NCBI RefSeq assembly: GCF_004745645.1
Contig: NZ_SRMB01000002.1
Span: forward strand, 186,001-250,000
Source of the DNA: Hymenobacter metallicola
GTDB lineage: Bacteria; Bacteroidota; Bacteroidia; Cytophagales; Hymenobacteraceae
Direction: 5' to 3'
DNA length: 64,000 bases
Notes under the pieces: model-generated
The model's input: only the letters and a program-made list of their open reading frames with translations
Told to the model about the DNA's origin: nothing
Databases searched by the model: none
Translations under genes and position numbers: made by a program
Shown here: positions 42,390-51,361 of the stretch, in pieces
Position numbering within the stretch: the first letter of the stretch is position 1
Layout: each line of letters starts with the position of its first letter

Positions 42390-44528
42390 TTACCGGGCCA
42401 GAATGGCGTCGGTGGTCTTGCTGATGTCGCTGCTGACTTTTTGAATAAACTCTAGCTGCTCGCGCACCAGGTTCTCTTCCGGCGTTAGCACCTGCTTAGG
42501 AAAAGCATCAGCTTCGACGGCCAGAAAATCGGTGGCGGGCTCCTGAGCTTCGGGGTCCAGCTTTTTCAGGCTGCGCACCAGCGTCGAGAGGGCCAGGCGT
42601 AGGGGCTTGCGCACCACGGGCACCATAGGCTGGGCGGTGGCGGCTGAGGTAATGGAGGCAATATTGGAGGCCAGAATGTGGTTCAGGACCACAAACTCGT
42701 GCACTTCGTTGCTGCTGCGCCGGGTACTTTTGGGCTCGGAGAGCATGCGCTGAAACGCGGCCGAGAGGTTGGCCGAGCTGACGTACACTTCCTTGCGCAC
42801 CAGCTTGTAGTCGGTTTGGCGGAAGGAGACGCCCGAAATACTCTCCGCCAGCTTGTGCAGGTAGTGCAGGTTGGCCCGCAGCACGGCCCGCATAAAGTCC
42901 TCCAACTGCTCCGATTCCCACTTTGGAAACAGGAAATAGCCCGCCGAGAAAGCAATGGCGCAACCGATAAACGTGTCGAGGATGCGCTCCTCGACAACGC
43001 CCACGTAGCCCACGCCCAGCAGACTGAACATAATCAGGATAAAGGGTGTGAGGCAGGTGACGGTGACGATGTAGTTGGTGCGCTGGAAGCTGTAGGAAAT
43101 GACCATCAGCACCACCATGCACACAAACTGCACCGTCTGGTCGGGAATGAGCAGCAGAATCAACACCCCAAGGGCCCCGCCGGCCAGAGTGCCCAGAATC
43201 CGTTGATAGTTGCGCTCCTTGGTCAGGCTAAAGCCGGGCTTGAGCATGTAGGTCGTCGTCATCAGAATCCAGTAGCTGTGGTAGCCCGGAAACAGCAGCT
43301 TGGAGGCAATAAAGCCCACGGAGCAAGCCAGCGTCATGCGCACGGCGTGGCGAAACACGGAGGAATTGAATGTGAGGTTGTCGCGCAGGGATTTGAGTTC
43401 AAACTCGTTGTGCGACACGAAGCGCGAGAATTCCAGCTCCCGGCCCTGGACCTGCCCGGCTTTGGCCGGGTCGAAGTACTTCAGGATGTCGTTGACGCGC
43501 TGGGTGAGGTTGCGCAGGTTCACCAGAATCTTCTTCAGTACCAGGTTGCTGCCCGCGGTGCCGGCCTCCCCGATGGCATCGATGTGCGTTTTCAGGGCTT
43601 CCAGCTGGCCTTTCAGGTCGGCGCGGGTGGTATAGGGGCGGTTGGCTTGAATGGCGGCCCCGATGTGGTCCAGCTCTACGGCCATGTGCCGGATCATCTG
43701 GGCTACTTCCCCCAGCACTCCGGTATGACCAAACTGGGCGCGCAGGGCGGCGTAGTCGTAGTAGGTAGCCGTGATATGCTCGTAGAGGTCGACTACGTCG
43801 ATAAAAGTGACCACCAGGCGCCGCCCCCGGTTCGTCGACTCGTTTACAATCTGCCGACTTTTAAAAAGCACCTCCCGCACGGCATCCTGCTTTTCACTGA
43901 CAATTACCTGCTGGGCTATCAGGTGGCGGTAATCTTCCTGCAAAGAGGTTTCCAGCGTATAAAAGTCCGCTTTCACGGTCAGGAACTGGGCAATGGCGTG
44001 AATGCACTCGGCCAGGGCCTGGCGGGCCGCCCGGTGGGGCCGTACCTGGTGCAGCAACAGGCTCAGCACCATATACCACGCGCCCCCAGCCAGCACCAGC
44101 GCAGCGTGAGGCAGTATCTGGGCCGGCGTACGGGGCTGGTCCATCAGCAGAATCATAATGAGCAAAGCCGCCGAGCCCAGTGCTCCGGCCCGGGCTCCAT
44201 ACACCAGAAACATCGTGAAGATGAACGTCAGGGTGGCTACTTCCAGGCCCAGCAGCAGGTTGGAGTGCTGTACCAAACCGGTGAGCAGGGCCACCAGAAA
44301 AATGCAGAGGTTACCGTAGAGCATGCCGTTGCGCTTGTGCTCAATGGGCCCGGGCAAATCGGTGATGCTGATGCAGACGGCGCCGGTAGAGAGGGCCAAC
44401 CCGGTTTCGAACTGCCCCAGGCGGGCAAACACGAGGGCAGGGAGCAGAATAGCGAAGGTGATGCGCAAACCGTCGGAAAAATCCTGTCCAAAGAAGAAGT
44501 AGTGGATTTTTCGGGTTTGCTCGTTCAT
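42390..44528 (-). CDS. FUSC-family inner-membrane protein (YccS/YhfK-like)
   Basis: 712 residues. Two groups of hydrophobic segments (~20-170 and ~395-525) flank and follow soluble helical regions, the typical layout of YccS-like FUSC proteins. Recognisable parts are RITFAILLPALVFARLGQFE, ISITDLPGPIEHKRNGMLYG and the C-terminal FUSC core WILMTTTYMLKPGFSLTKER, then NYQRILGTLAGGALGVLILL. Members resemble aromatic acid exporters of the AaeB type, but a transported substrate is not known for this one. Single gene on its strand. Confidence 0.9.
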   Translation of the reverse strand: MNEQTRKIHYFFFGQDFSDGLRITFAILLPALVFARLGQFETGLALSTGAVCISITDLPGPIEHKRNGMLYGNLCIFLVALLTGLVQHSNLLLGLEVATLTFIFTMFLVYGARAGALGSAALLIMILLMDQPRTPAQILPHAALVLAGGAWYMVLSLLLHQVRPHRAARQALAECIHAIAQFLTVKADFYTLETSLQEDYRHLIAQQVIVSEKQDAVREVLFKSRQIVNESTNRGRRLVVTFIDVVDLYEHITATYYDYAALRAQFGHTGVLGEVAQMIRHMAVELDHIGAAIQANRPYTTRADLKGQLEALKTHIDAIGEAGTAGSNLVLKKILVNLRNLTQRVNDILKYFDPAKAGQVQGRELEFSRFVSHNEFELKSLRDNLTFNSSVFRHAVRMTLACSVGFIASKLLFPGYHSYWILMTTTYMLKPGFSLTKERNYQRILGTLAGGALGVLILLLIPDQTVQFVCMVVLMVISYSFQRTNYIVTVTCLTPFILIMFSLLGVGYVGVVEERILDTFIGCAIAFSAGYFLFPKWESEQLEDFMRAVLRANLHYLHKLAESISGVSFRQTDYKLVRKEVYVSSANLSAAFQRMLSEPKSTRRSSNEVHEFVVLNHILASNIASITSAATAQPMVPVVRKPLRLALSTLVRSLKKLDPEAQEPATDFLAVEADAFPKQVLTPEENLVREQLEFIQKVSSDISKTTDAILAR

Positions 44529-44674
44529 TACGGCGGCGTATCGGGTGGGTGCTGGAATGGCTCCTTATACGGCCGGCAAGGTAAGCGCTGTTGGCTATAC
44601 TTAAGGTAATGCTTGCAACTGGCTGCTCGCGACGGAACTAGAATGGTGGTGACCCACTCCTACCCAGGCCCCAC

Positions 44675-44704
44675 AAAAAACCCCGCCGGATGAGGGCGGG
44701 GTTT
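44675..44704 (-). terminator. Intrinsic terminator after the STAS-like gene
   Basis: Left arm AAACCCCGCC and right arm GGCGGGGTTT enclose a short loop; on the minus strand TTTTTTG follows the stem. Confidence 0.85.
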
Positions 44705-44725
44705 GCAACATGGGCCACTGATGGA

Positions 44726-45109
44726 TTATGCCGCGTCGGACTGTGAACTGCGCAGGTTCACGTGTTGCTGGCAGTACTTCTCGGCATCCAGGAGTGTCGG
44801 AACAATAGGCAGGTTCAGAGAAGGCGTCAGCACGGTCAGTTCTTGCCGCACCGTGTCGTTAAGGTGGCACAACACCAGGCTCATGCCGTGCTTGCTGAGT
44901 TTATGATAATAATAGGTAAGAAGCTCGGCGGAATCGGAGGGCAAGTGGTGCAGGTGGCTGCAGTCGACCCAGACGCTAGATTTGCCACTCCGGGCCGCCC
45001 GGCTCAGGGCGCGGTCCAGGGCATCATCCTCGTGGTCGGGGGAGGTGGGCACATCGTCGGCCAGAATCAGGAGGTAGCTTTCCGGCAGAATCTCTCGATA
45101 AACTTCCAT
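44726..45109 (-). CDS. STAS-like domain protein (orphan)
   Basis: 127 residues. The pattern of a beta-strand start (SYLLILADDV), a central VWVDCSHLHHLPSDSAELLT strand-loop-helix, and LVLCHLNDTVRQELTVLTPS fits the STAS fold, with Ser-58-like residues near the site that is phosphorylated in SpoIIAA. Confidence in the family is moderate, since the usual SSxGL loop is degenerate (PSDSAELL). No phosphatase or kinase gene is beside it. It might feed into the partner-switching set at 9.8-12.7 kb, but nothing here shows that. Confidence 0.6.
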   Translation of the reverse strand: MEVYREILPESYLLILADDVPTSPDHEDDALDRALSRAARSGKSSVWVDCSHLHHLPSDSAELLTYYYHKLSKHGMSLVLCHLNDTVRQELTVLTPSLNLPIVPTLLDAEKYCQQHVNLRSSQSDAA

Positions 45110-45521
45110 GCGTACTTGTCAAGAATGGTTGGCGGGGTTTGGAGAAGGAGGCAGAGCGGAAAAATCAGCCGAGGGCGTGGCAACAGTACCGAGGAAAAAA
45201 TCAGCTCTCAGTCGACTACAATTGGCACCCTAAATACGATTTTGGCAGTGATTAGTCTGAGATGCCCAAGGTATAATTTTCAGACGTAAGACGTTCATTA
45301 TTAAATTAATAGTTTCCTGGTCACATATTTACTTAGATAATTACAACTTGGCACCGCGCCCTTTCTATTGGCTTTGTACCCGGTGCCTGCTTACTCCAAA
45401 AGCAGCCCTATTAGCCGGATAATCAGATTATTACCAGGGCACACCCAGGCCGAGCAGCTGAAAACATCAGCCGTGCATATAGTTCATATTCTATATAATA
45501 CCCAATCAGGCGCCCAGCGGG
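45110..45521. other. 412-base intergenic region, AT-rich
   Basis: I see no credible gene. The composition becomes clearly AT-rich from about 45230 to 45345 (ATTATTAAATTAATAG, ATTTACTTAGATAATTAC), which could hold the promoter of the leftward STAS-like gene. GGAAAAATCAGC and GGAAAAAATCAGC occur within 40 bases near 45158 and 45192. The region near 45470-45510 (CATATAGTTCATATTCTATA) is a possible 3' end of the bestrophin transcript; no strong terminator is found. Confidence 0.5.
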
Positions 45522-46490
45522 CTAGTAGAGAATGTCGTCGATGGGCTCGAGGCGGCCAGGCAGCTTGGTTTCGCCCAGCATTTCGCGCAGGTCGATTTCA
45601 ATGCTGCGGCACAACGCCGTCATGGGCACGTCGTTCATCAGGTTGTCGAACGGATTTTCGCTGGTGTGCCCCACCACTTCAATTGTGTTGAATACCCAGG
45701 ATACCAGCACGGAAAACGGCACGGTAAGCCACACGTGCGAAGGGCCCAGCTTGGAGAATTCGCCCAGCAGGCCCAGGGGCAGCAGGGCCGTAAACAGCCA
45801 CACGAACACGTAGCTAAAAAAGGCGTACTGCCGCGGAAACGGGGTATTCTTAATTCGCTCACAACCGCCTTGCAAGTTGTAGAGCTGCTCCAGGGTTTCG
45901 ACCATCGAGACGTGCTGAAAGTCGTTGAGCAGGCCCCGCTCCTCGCGCAGGATGCGCAACTCGGCGGCCTGCTGGCGCACCAGGTGAGCCGGCGGATTCT
46001 GCTTGCGCCGCATCACCTCCGACTCCTCCGGGTCCAGAAAGGGCGCCACTTCATCGTCCCACAGCTCGGGCTGCCGGCGCAGGTGGATGCGCAAGGCGTT
46101 GCACCAGGCAATGTGGCGGTACACGAGCTGACGGTGGCGGTGGCTAAGCTCGTGGGCACTGGCGGCCGGCGCCTGCACGTTGGGCGCATCAACCACTGAG
46201 GTAACAAATTCCAGCGCCTTGATGGCCCAGGTGCGGCTGGCATTCACGATACCACCCCACAGCTGCCGCCCTTCCCAGAACCGGTCGTAGGAGCCGTTGT
46301 TCTTGAAGCCGATGTAAAACGACACAGCAATGCCGAGCGTAGCCACGGGCTGCCAGGGAATGGCAATGAAGCGCATGCCTACCGAGGCGTACAGAAAGCA
46401 GATAAAGAGGGAATACAGCGTAAAAAGCAGCACGCTACGCCAGGCATATTTCCAGATTACGCGCCAACGAAGATTTTCACGGATGTACAC
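45522..46490 (-). CDS. Bestrophin family (UPF0187) membrane channel
   Basis: 322 residues. The N-terminal WKYAWRSVLLFTLYSLFICF membrane segment, then IPWQPVATLGIAVSFYIGFK followed by NNGSYDRFWEGRQLWGGIVN, is the bestrophin hallmark; two more membrane segments are at ~225-265. Bacterial bestrophins form pentameric ion channels (cation-selective in the one best studied). No signal for regulation is visible. Single gene on its strand; the next leftward gene is the STAS-like one, over 400 bases away. Confidence 0.93.
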   Translation of the reverse strand: MYIRENLRWRVIWKYAWRSVLLFTLYSLFICFLYASVGMRFIAIPWQPVATLGIAVSFYIGFKNNGSYDRFWEGRQLWGGIVNASRTWAIKALEFVTSVVDAPNVQAPAASAHELSHRHRQLVYRHIAWCNALRIHLRRQPELWDDEVAPFLDPEESEVMRRKQNPPAHLVRQQAAELRILREERGLLNDFQHVSMVETLEQLYNLQGGCERIKNTPFPRQYAFFSYVFVWLFTALLPLGLLGEFSKLGPSHVWLTVPFSVLVSWVFNTIEVVGHTSENPFDNLMNDVPMTALCRSIEIDLREMLGETKLPGRLEPIDDILY

Positions 46491-46648
46491 AAGCAGGCAG
46501 TTAGGAGGAGGTGGAAAGAACGGGTTGTCAACTCAATACTGGCTAACAGCTCGTCTGTGTTGAAGTAGGTACGCTTACGCAGGGTGCTGGTGTAGCGTTT
46601 AACAGGCGCCAGCCCGAAAGGCAAGCTTTGGAGTTCGACTTTCGGGCC

Positions 46649-48487
46649 CTAGAGCTGTACGTCGATGCCCATGAGCTGCATCAGCTTGCTGGCGTTGAAC
46701 TCGCGGCAGGGACCGGGGGTGAGGCGGTAGTCGAAGCGGATTTCGTCGCCCTCAATGGTACTGTTGAAACTGTAGTTAGTCACGGCGCCGGGCAGCTCCT
46801 CGGCCATGGCCGACAGCTCCAGGTCGTGGGTACTCACCAGGCCGCTGGCCGGGCGCTGGTGCAACTGCCGAATCAGGGCCTGGGCCCCGCGGTGCCGGTC
46901 CAGCGAGTTGGTGCCTTTCAGAATCTCGTCGAGCAGGTACAACACGGGCTGCCCGGTGGCCGTCAGCTCCAGCAGCAGGCGTAGGCGCTTGAGCTCGGCG
47001 TAAAACGAGGAAGTGCTTTCGGCCAGGTTGTCCTGGGTGCGCATGGCCGTGTACACCTGGGCCGGGGCCAAACGCATGGCGCGGGCGCACACCACGGCAC
47101 CAGCCTGGGCCAGCACCATGTTCAGGCCCACGGTGCGCAGAAACGTGCTTTTGCCCGACATATTCGAGCCGGTGATAACGCCGGTTTGGCCCGCGCCTTT
47201 GGTGCTGAAATCATTGCTGATGCGCTGCCGGGTGAAAATCAGCGGATGCCCCAGGGCCTGGGCCGTTACTTCCAGCGGGGTGGTGCTCAGCGCGGGTACG
47301 GCATACGTGGGGTTGGCCGCCTGAAACCCGGCTAGGCTTACCAGAGCTTCCAGCTCGGCCCCTACTTCCAGCATGGCATCCAGCTGGCCGCCGAGGCGCT
47401 TTTTCCACCGCTCCAGCAGCCACATGCAGCCCAGGTCCCAGAGCAGAATGTTGTTGATGACTACTGCTACCAAGGGACTCTCGCGCAAAGAAAACAGCCC
47501 GGCAATGCGCGTGAGCTGTCCGATAAGCTGGGAAGCGGGCTTCTGGTCGGTGCTGGCGTGCAGCGTGGTGTGCAGCTCGCGCAGGCGGGGCGAGGTCCAG
47601 GTTTGGGCTTCAAACCAAGCCAGCTGGTCACGGTAGGCGCGCAGGGCGTCGCGCATGGAGGAGCTGTGGCGGAAGTACTCGGCCCGGGCCTGCCCGAACA
47701 CGGCGTTCAGACCACCCAGTACCAACACGGCCAGCAGTACCGGCCGGGCCGAGTAGCCCAGCAGCCAGAGCAACACGCTGGCCGTAGCCAAGGGTGGCAG
47801 TATCAGCAGCAACACTTTCAACCAAGCTTTGCCCTGAAAGAAATCAGGCTGCCGCAGCCACTCGGTAAAGCGGCGCGGGTCGGTATCCTGCTTGGGGTAA
47901 TGCCGGGCCCGGGCCTGCCACTCCTGCTGCCAGGCCACATCGGGGGCCAGCTCGGCCACGGCCTGCTGCCGTTGCGCTACGACGGCCGGGGCCGCGCCGG
48001 CCAGCAGCCAGCCGGCCAGCCAGTCATGGCCCAGGCGGGAGGTAGCCCGGTTCAGGAGCTGGTACAAGGAATGGGGGCCAAACACGTCCAGGTCGGCGGT
48101 GTAGGGATGGGCCGGGTCGAGGTAGCGGGTACCGGGGTCGAAGCTGGTGAGCTTCCCCTCGAGGCGGGCCAGCTCGTCCTGATTGAGCTGGGCCAGCAGG
48201 CGGTAGTGTTCCCGCTGGTAGCCCACGGTGCTGTGCCAGCGCACCAGCAGCAGAAACACGACGTAGGCCAGGCCCACCACGGCAAAAGCAGCCCGCAACT
48301 GCCCCTGCGAAAACAGCCACCACACGGCCGCTATGCTGGCGCCAAAGGCCGCTACCCGTACCCAGGCTACCACGCGGTGCCGGGTGGCGTAGTAGCGTTC
48401 CCGGGCCGTATGGGCGGTCAGGTTTTCAGTATACAGCTCGGCCGGGGCAACGGTAAGCGGGCGGAAGGCGGAAGAGGCTACGGGCAC
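46649..48487 (-). CDS. Membrane-associated MutS-related ATPase
   Basis: 612 residues. The C-terminal ~200 residues carry a MutS ATPase domain: Walker A in ITGSNMSGKSTFLRTVGLNM (~435-450), Walker B region QPVLYLLDEILKGTNSLDRH, and a final STHDLELSAMAEELPGAVTN. A helical lever-like region precedes it. The N-terminal mismatch-recognition domain of true MutS is absent; in its place are hydrophobic segments at ~40-83 and ~220-265, implying membrane attachment. Several Bacteroidota carry such proteins, annotated as mismatch repair, but the role is unproven. A terminator separates it from the TonB receptor upstream. Confidence 0.85.
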   Translation of the reverse strand: MPVASSAFRPLTVAPAELYTENLTAHTARERYYATRHRVVAWVRVAAFGASIAAVWWLFSQGQLRAAFAVVGLAYVVFLLLVRWHSTVGYQREHYRLLAQLNQDELARLEGKLTSFDPGTRYLDPAHPYTADLDVFGPHSLYQLLNRATSRLGHDWLAGWLLAGAAPAVVAQRQQAVAELAPDVAWQQEWQARARHYPKQDTDPRRFTEWLRQPDFFQGKAWLKVLLLILPPLATASVLLWLLGYSARPVLLAVLVLGGLNAVFGQARAEYFRHSSSMRDALRAYRDQLAWFEAQTWTSPRLRELHTTLHASTDQKPASQLIGQLTRIAGLFSLRESPLVAVVINNILLWDLGCMWLLERWKKRLGGQLDAMLEVGAELEALVSLAGFQAANPTYAVPALSTTPLEVTAQALGHPLIFTRQRISNDFSTKGAGQTGVITGSNMSGKSTFLRTVGLNMVLAQAGAVVCARAMRLAPAQVYTAMRTQDNLAESTSSFYAELKRLRLLLELTATGQPVLYLLDEILKGTNSLDRHRGAQALIRQLHQRPASGLVSTHDLELSAMAEELPGAVTNYSFNSTIEGDEIRFDYRLTPGPCREFNASKLMQLMGIDVQL

Positions 48488-48496
48488 AACGCAAAA

Positions 48497-48532
48497 GAGG
48501 GTGAGAGCGTCAAAAGTAACACTCTCACCCTC
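48497..48532 (-). terminator. Hairpin between TonB-receptor stop and MutS-like start
   Basis: GAGGGTGAGAGCGT and ACACTCTCACCCTC pair with one mismatch around ~8 bases. On the minus strand the stem is followed by CTTTTG. It ends the receptor transcript ten bases before the next gene's ATG. Confidence 0.65.
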
Positions 48533-48555
48533 CCTAGTACGCGGCGCGGCTTGGT

Positions 48556-50763
48556 TTACCGCTCAAACCGCACCGTCAGGTAGAAATTGCGGCCGGCCCC
48601 GTTGATGCCCGAGGCAAAGGCCCGGTAGCTCTGGTCCAGAATATTCTCCAGGCCCGACTGCACGCTCCAGCTCTTGGTGAGCTGGTAAGTAGTGCGCAGG
48701 TTGAAGGTTTGCCAGCCCAAAGCACCCACCGGCGTATTCTGAATCAGGTTGTCTTCGCCCGAGGGACTGTACTCGGCTATGCCCTTGCGGCCGTTGAAGA
48801 GCATGGAGCCCTCGGCCGTGAACTTGCGGTTTTGGTAAGTAATAGCGCCGCGGCCGTACACGGGCGGAATGTGGTCTAGCGGAACGTCGAGGCTCAGGTC
48901 CCGGCCCTTGGTGTAGGTGACCGAAGCCTGGGCGCCCCAGTGCCGGGCCAGGGCGGCGTTGAAGCGCCCGCTGAAGCCGTACACCCGGGCTTTACCGGTG
49001 TTAGTGTTGGCCACAGTCGTGAAGGCCTGGCCGTTGTAGACGGTGGTTGTGCTGCCGTCGGGGGCCGTGTAGGGGCGCACCACTATGGCGTCGGTCAGGG
49101 TGCTGTAGAAGCCAGTTACGGCCACGTGCAGCTTGCCTTCAATAGTGTTCGAGAGCTCGGCTTCGCGGTAGAAAATCTGCTCGGGCTTCAGGCTGGTATT
49201 AGGAATGATGAGCGTGCCGTTGTTCTGCTCGAAGGTCTTGCTCACGTCATCCAGGTTGGGGTTGCGGAAGCCGGTCGATACCAGCCCACTCACCCGGAAA
49301 CCCGCCGGCAGCATCCAGACCAGGCCCAGGTTGCCGTTTAGCGACGAAGACTCCTGGTCGGAGTTCAACAGGTTGGACTTGAAAAACTCGGGGTTGAAGT
49401 TGGCCTTGAGCCGTACCGAGCTGTAGCGCAAACCGTCGGAGAGAATCAGTTGGGGCGTAATTTCCCAGTTGTGCGACACGTACACGCCCTTGGTGGCATA
49501 GGTCGAGCCGTTGGGGTAGCGCGTGGCAATGCCCGTGCTGGCCCCACTTACAATATTGACGCGCCGGCCAGTACTTTCCACCTTGTTGTGGGTTGCCTCG
49601 GCCCCGTAGCGCAGCTCGTGCCGGCCGATTTGCTTAAACAAATCCAGGTTGAGCGAGCCGATGCGCACTTCCTCCAGGTTTTCGTCGCGCAGGTCTTTGC
49701 CGAAGTCGCGCACCAGGCGGCTTTCGTTTACCTTCTGCACGGCGGGCGTAAACCGAACCATGTCGAAGAGCTTGGTGGCCCCGGTGTACTGGTACTGGTA
49801 GCTGGCAAAAAAGCGCTTTTCGGGGCCGTAGTTCCACTCGGCGTAGCGCAGCGCCCCGTTGCGGTAGGTCTGCAACCGGTCGTAGCGCGGCACGTTGGAG
49901 GTGGTCGAGTACTGCACATTCACGGTGTGCTGCTGGGCCGCGCTGGGCCGGTACAGAAACTTTTGCAGCACCGACAGCTGCCGGTAGCCCGACTGCCGCT
50001 GAATGTTCACGTTATCATTTTCCACTACCACGTCTTTGCCGTCCTGGCGTTCCACGTAGCGCAGGTTTTCGCCGAAGCCCGGGAAGGACTTATAGTCGCG
50101 GCGGCCCTTGCGCAGGTCGTCGAAATCGGAGGCGGTAATGCTGGTCAGGGAGCCGAATTTCTGCCAGCCCAGGCTCAGGTCGGCATGGGCCGTTTTTTCC
50201 TGGGCCGCCGTGCCGTAGCGCACAAAGCTGCCGGTGCGCACCCGCGGCAGTGTGGCCGTGGCGCTGTCCGAGAGCAAGGGGTTCTTGGTCAGGATGCTGA
50301 TAACCCCACCCAGCGCGTCGGTGCCGTAGAGCACTGAGCCCGCGCCGCTGAGCACTTCTATCCGCTCGACGCTGTTGGCGTCGGTGCTGAGAATGTTCTG
50401 CAAGTGGCCGGCCCGGTAAATGGCGTTGTTCATGCGCACCCCGTCCACGACGAGCAGAATCTTATTGGCCTCGAAGCCGCGGAGCACCGGACTGCCGCCC
50501 CCAAACTGGGATTTCTGCACGAACACCTGCCCGGTATTAAGCAGCGCATCGGCGGTGTTTATCGGGTTCTGCAGCCGGATCTGGGTTGCCCGCAGCACGT
50601 CAATCTGCTGGGGCACGTCGGCCTTGCGCTCCTGCACGCGGTTGGCCGACACTACTACTTCGCTCAAGCCAATAACGCGCAGCGTGTCGGGGTTGCTGGT
50701 TTGGGCCTGGGCCTGCTCAAACCCGAATAAAGTGGCAAATACGAACGGTATAGTTTTTTTCAT
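48556..50763 (-). CDS. TonB-dependent outer-membrane receptor
   Basis: 735 residues from the ATG at 50763 (the outer start adds 12). Signal peptide KKTIPFVFATLFGFEQAQAQ. Plug domain from ~35 to 160 (VVVSANRVQERKADVPQQID, VLRGFEANKILLVVDGVRMN, SVERIEVLSGAGSVLYGTDA, LGGVISILTKN), then the barrel to the C-terminal NFYLTVRFER. Plug and barrel resemble heme/hemoglobin or siderophore receptors (HmuR/FhuA-like), but the ligand is not determined by sequence. No carboxypeptidase-like domain, unlike the receptor at the left edge. Confidence 0.93.
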   Translation of the reverse strand: MKKTIPFVFATLFGFEQAQAQTSNPDTLRVIGLSEVVVSANRVQERKADVPQQIDVLRATQIRLQNPINTADALLNTGQVFVQKSQFGGGSPVLRGFEANKILLVVDGVRMNNAIYRAGHLQNILSTDANSVERIEVLSGAGSVLYGTDALGGVISILTKNPLLSDSATATLPRVRTGSFVRYGTAAQEKTAHADLSLGWQKFGSLTSITASDFDDLRKGRRDYKSFPGFGENLRYVERQDGKDVVVENDNVNIQRQSGYRQLSVLQKFLYRPSAAQQHTVNVQYSTTSNVPRYDRLQTYRNGALRYAEWNYGPEKRFFASYQYQYTGATKLFDMVRFTPAVQKVNESRLVRDFGKDLRDENLEEVRIGSLNLDLFKQIGRHELRYGAEATHNKVESTGRRVNIVSGASTGIATRYPNGSTYATKGVYVSHNWEITPQLILSDGLRYSSVRLKANFNPEFFKSNLLNSDQESSSLNGNLGLVWMLPAGFRVSGLVSTGFRNPNLDDVSKTFEQNNGTLIIPNTSLKPEQIFYREAELSNTIEGKLHVAVTGFYSTLTDAIVVRPYTAPDGSTTTVYNGQAFTTVANTNTGKARVYGFSGRFNAALARHWGAQASVTYTKGRDLSLDVPLDHIPPVYGRGAITYQNRKFTAEGSMLFNGRKGIAEYSPSGEDNLIQNTPVGALGWQTFNLRTTYQLTKSWSVQSGLENILDQSYRAFASGINGAGRNFYLTVRFER

Positions 50764-50811
50764 CGACGGTATCGTTTCCTTAACCTTAAAAGTACGCATA
50801 ACCGCCGAAGA

Positions 50812-51252
50812 TCAACGCCCCTCTCCCACCACCGCTATGCATTTTAGCTCAATGGCAATGGGCGTGGGCAGGCAGTTGATTTCTACCGTGGTGCGGCAGG
50901 GCTGGTTGGTTTGGAAATATTCGGCGTAGAGTCGGTTGTAGGTGGCGAAATCATCCTTCATGTTGGTCAGAAATACGGTGACGTCCACTAGGTCTTCCCA
51001 GCGGGAGCCGGCTTCTTCCAGGATGTAGCGCACATTCTGAAACACGGCATGACACTGGCTTTCAAAGTCGTAGCGCAAGATTTTACTATCTTCCCCCAGC
51101 TCCACGCCTGGAATGGCTTTCTGGCCCCGCTGCCGCGGCCCCACGCCCGACAGGAACAGCAGGTTGCCCACGCGGCGGGCGTGCGGATATAGTCCAACGG
51201 GCTCGGGGGCCCGGGAAGAATTGTGTGCGGTAGAGGTTTCGTCAGGTTGCAT
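50812..51252 (-). CDS. RidA-family enamine/imine deaminase
   Basis: 146 residues, one RidA (YjgF) domain. GLYPHARRVGNLLFLSGVGP at the start and QCHAVFQNVRYILEEAGSRW in the middle, followed by LVDVTVFLTNMKDDFATYN, are family blocks; the substrate Arg is in PCRTTVEINCLP. RidA proteins hydrolyse reactive enamines, such as 2-aminoacrylate, to keto acids. The YLPH-like spacing is nearer to 2-aminomuconate deaminase relatives. Its start is 47 bases upstream of the TonB receptor region on the opposite side of the promoter; it is probably a separate unit. Confidence 0.9.
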   Translation of the reverse strand: MQPDETSTAHNSSRAPEPVGLYPHARRVGNLLFLSGVGPRQRGQKAIPGVELGEDSKILRYDFESQCHAVFQNVRYILEEAGSRWEDLVDVTVFLTNMKDDFATYNRLYAEYFQTNQPCRTTVEINCLPTPIAIELKCIAVVGEGR

Positions 51253-51361
51253 ACCGTCAAAACTACCGATTTCGGACGCAATGCGTAGGATATTAGTCCG
51301 TTTCTGAGCTGGTGCGGTTGTTGCCTCGCCGTTCAGCTGCTCGCCTTAATCCCCACTTGCT

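Noticed and set aside
42678..44609. Open frame of over 600 codons on the plus strand opposite the FUSC gene
   Set aside because: It mirrors the FUSC codons, is rich in His/Gln/Gly/Val from complementary codons and has no membrane or domain features. The FUSC gene on the minus strand is convincing.
45368..45691. Small plus-strand frame in the gap and over the bestrophin 3' end
   Set aside because: Half of it overlaps the bestrophin gene antisense; composition is not coding-like in the gap part.
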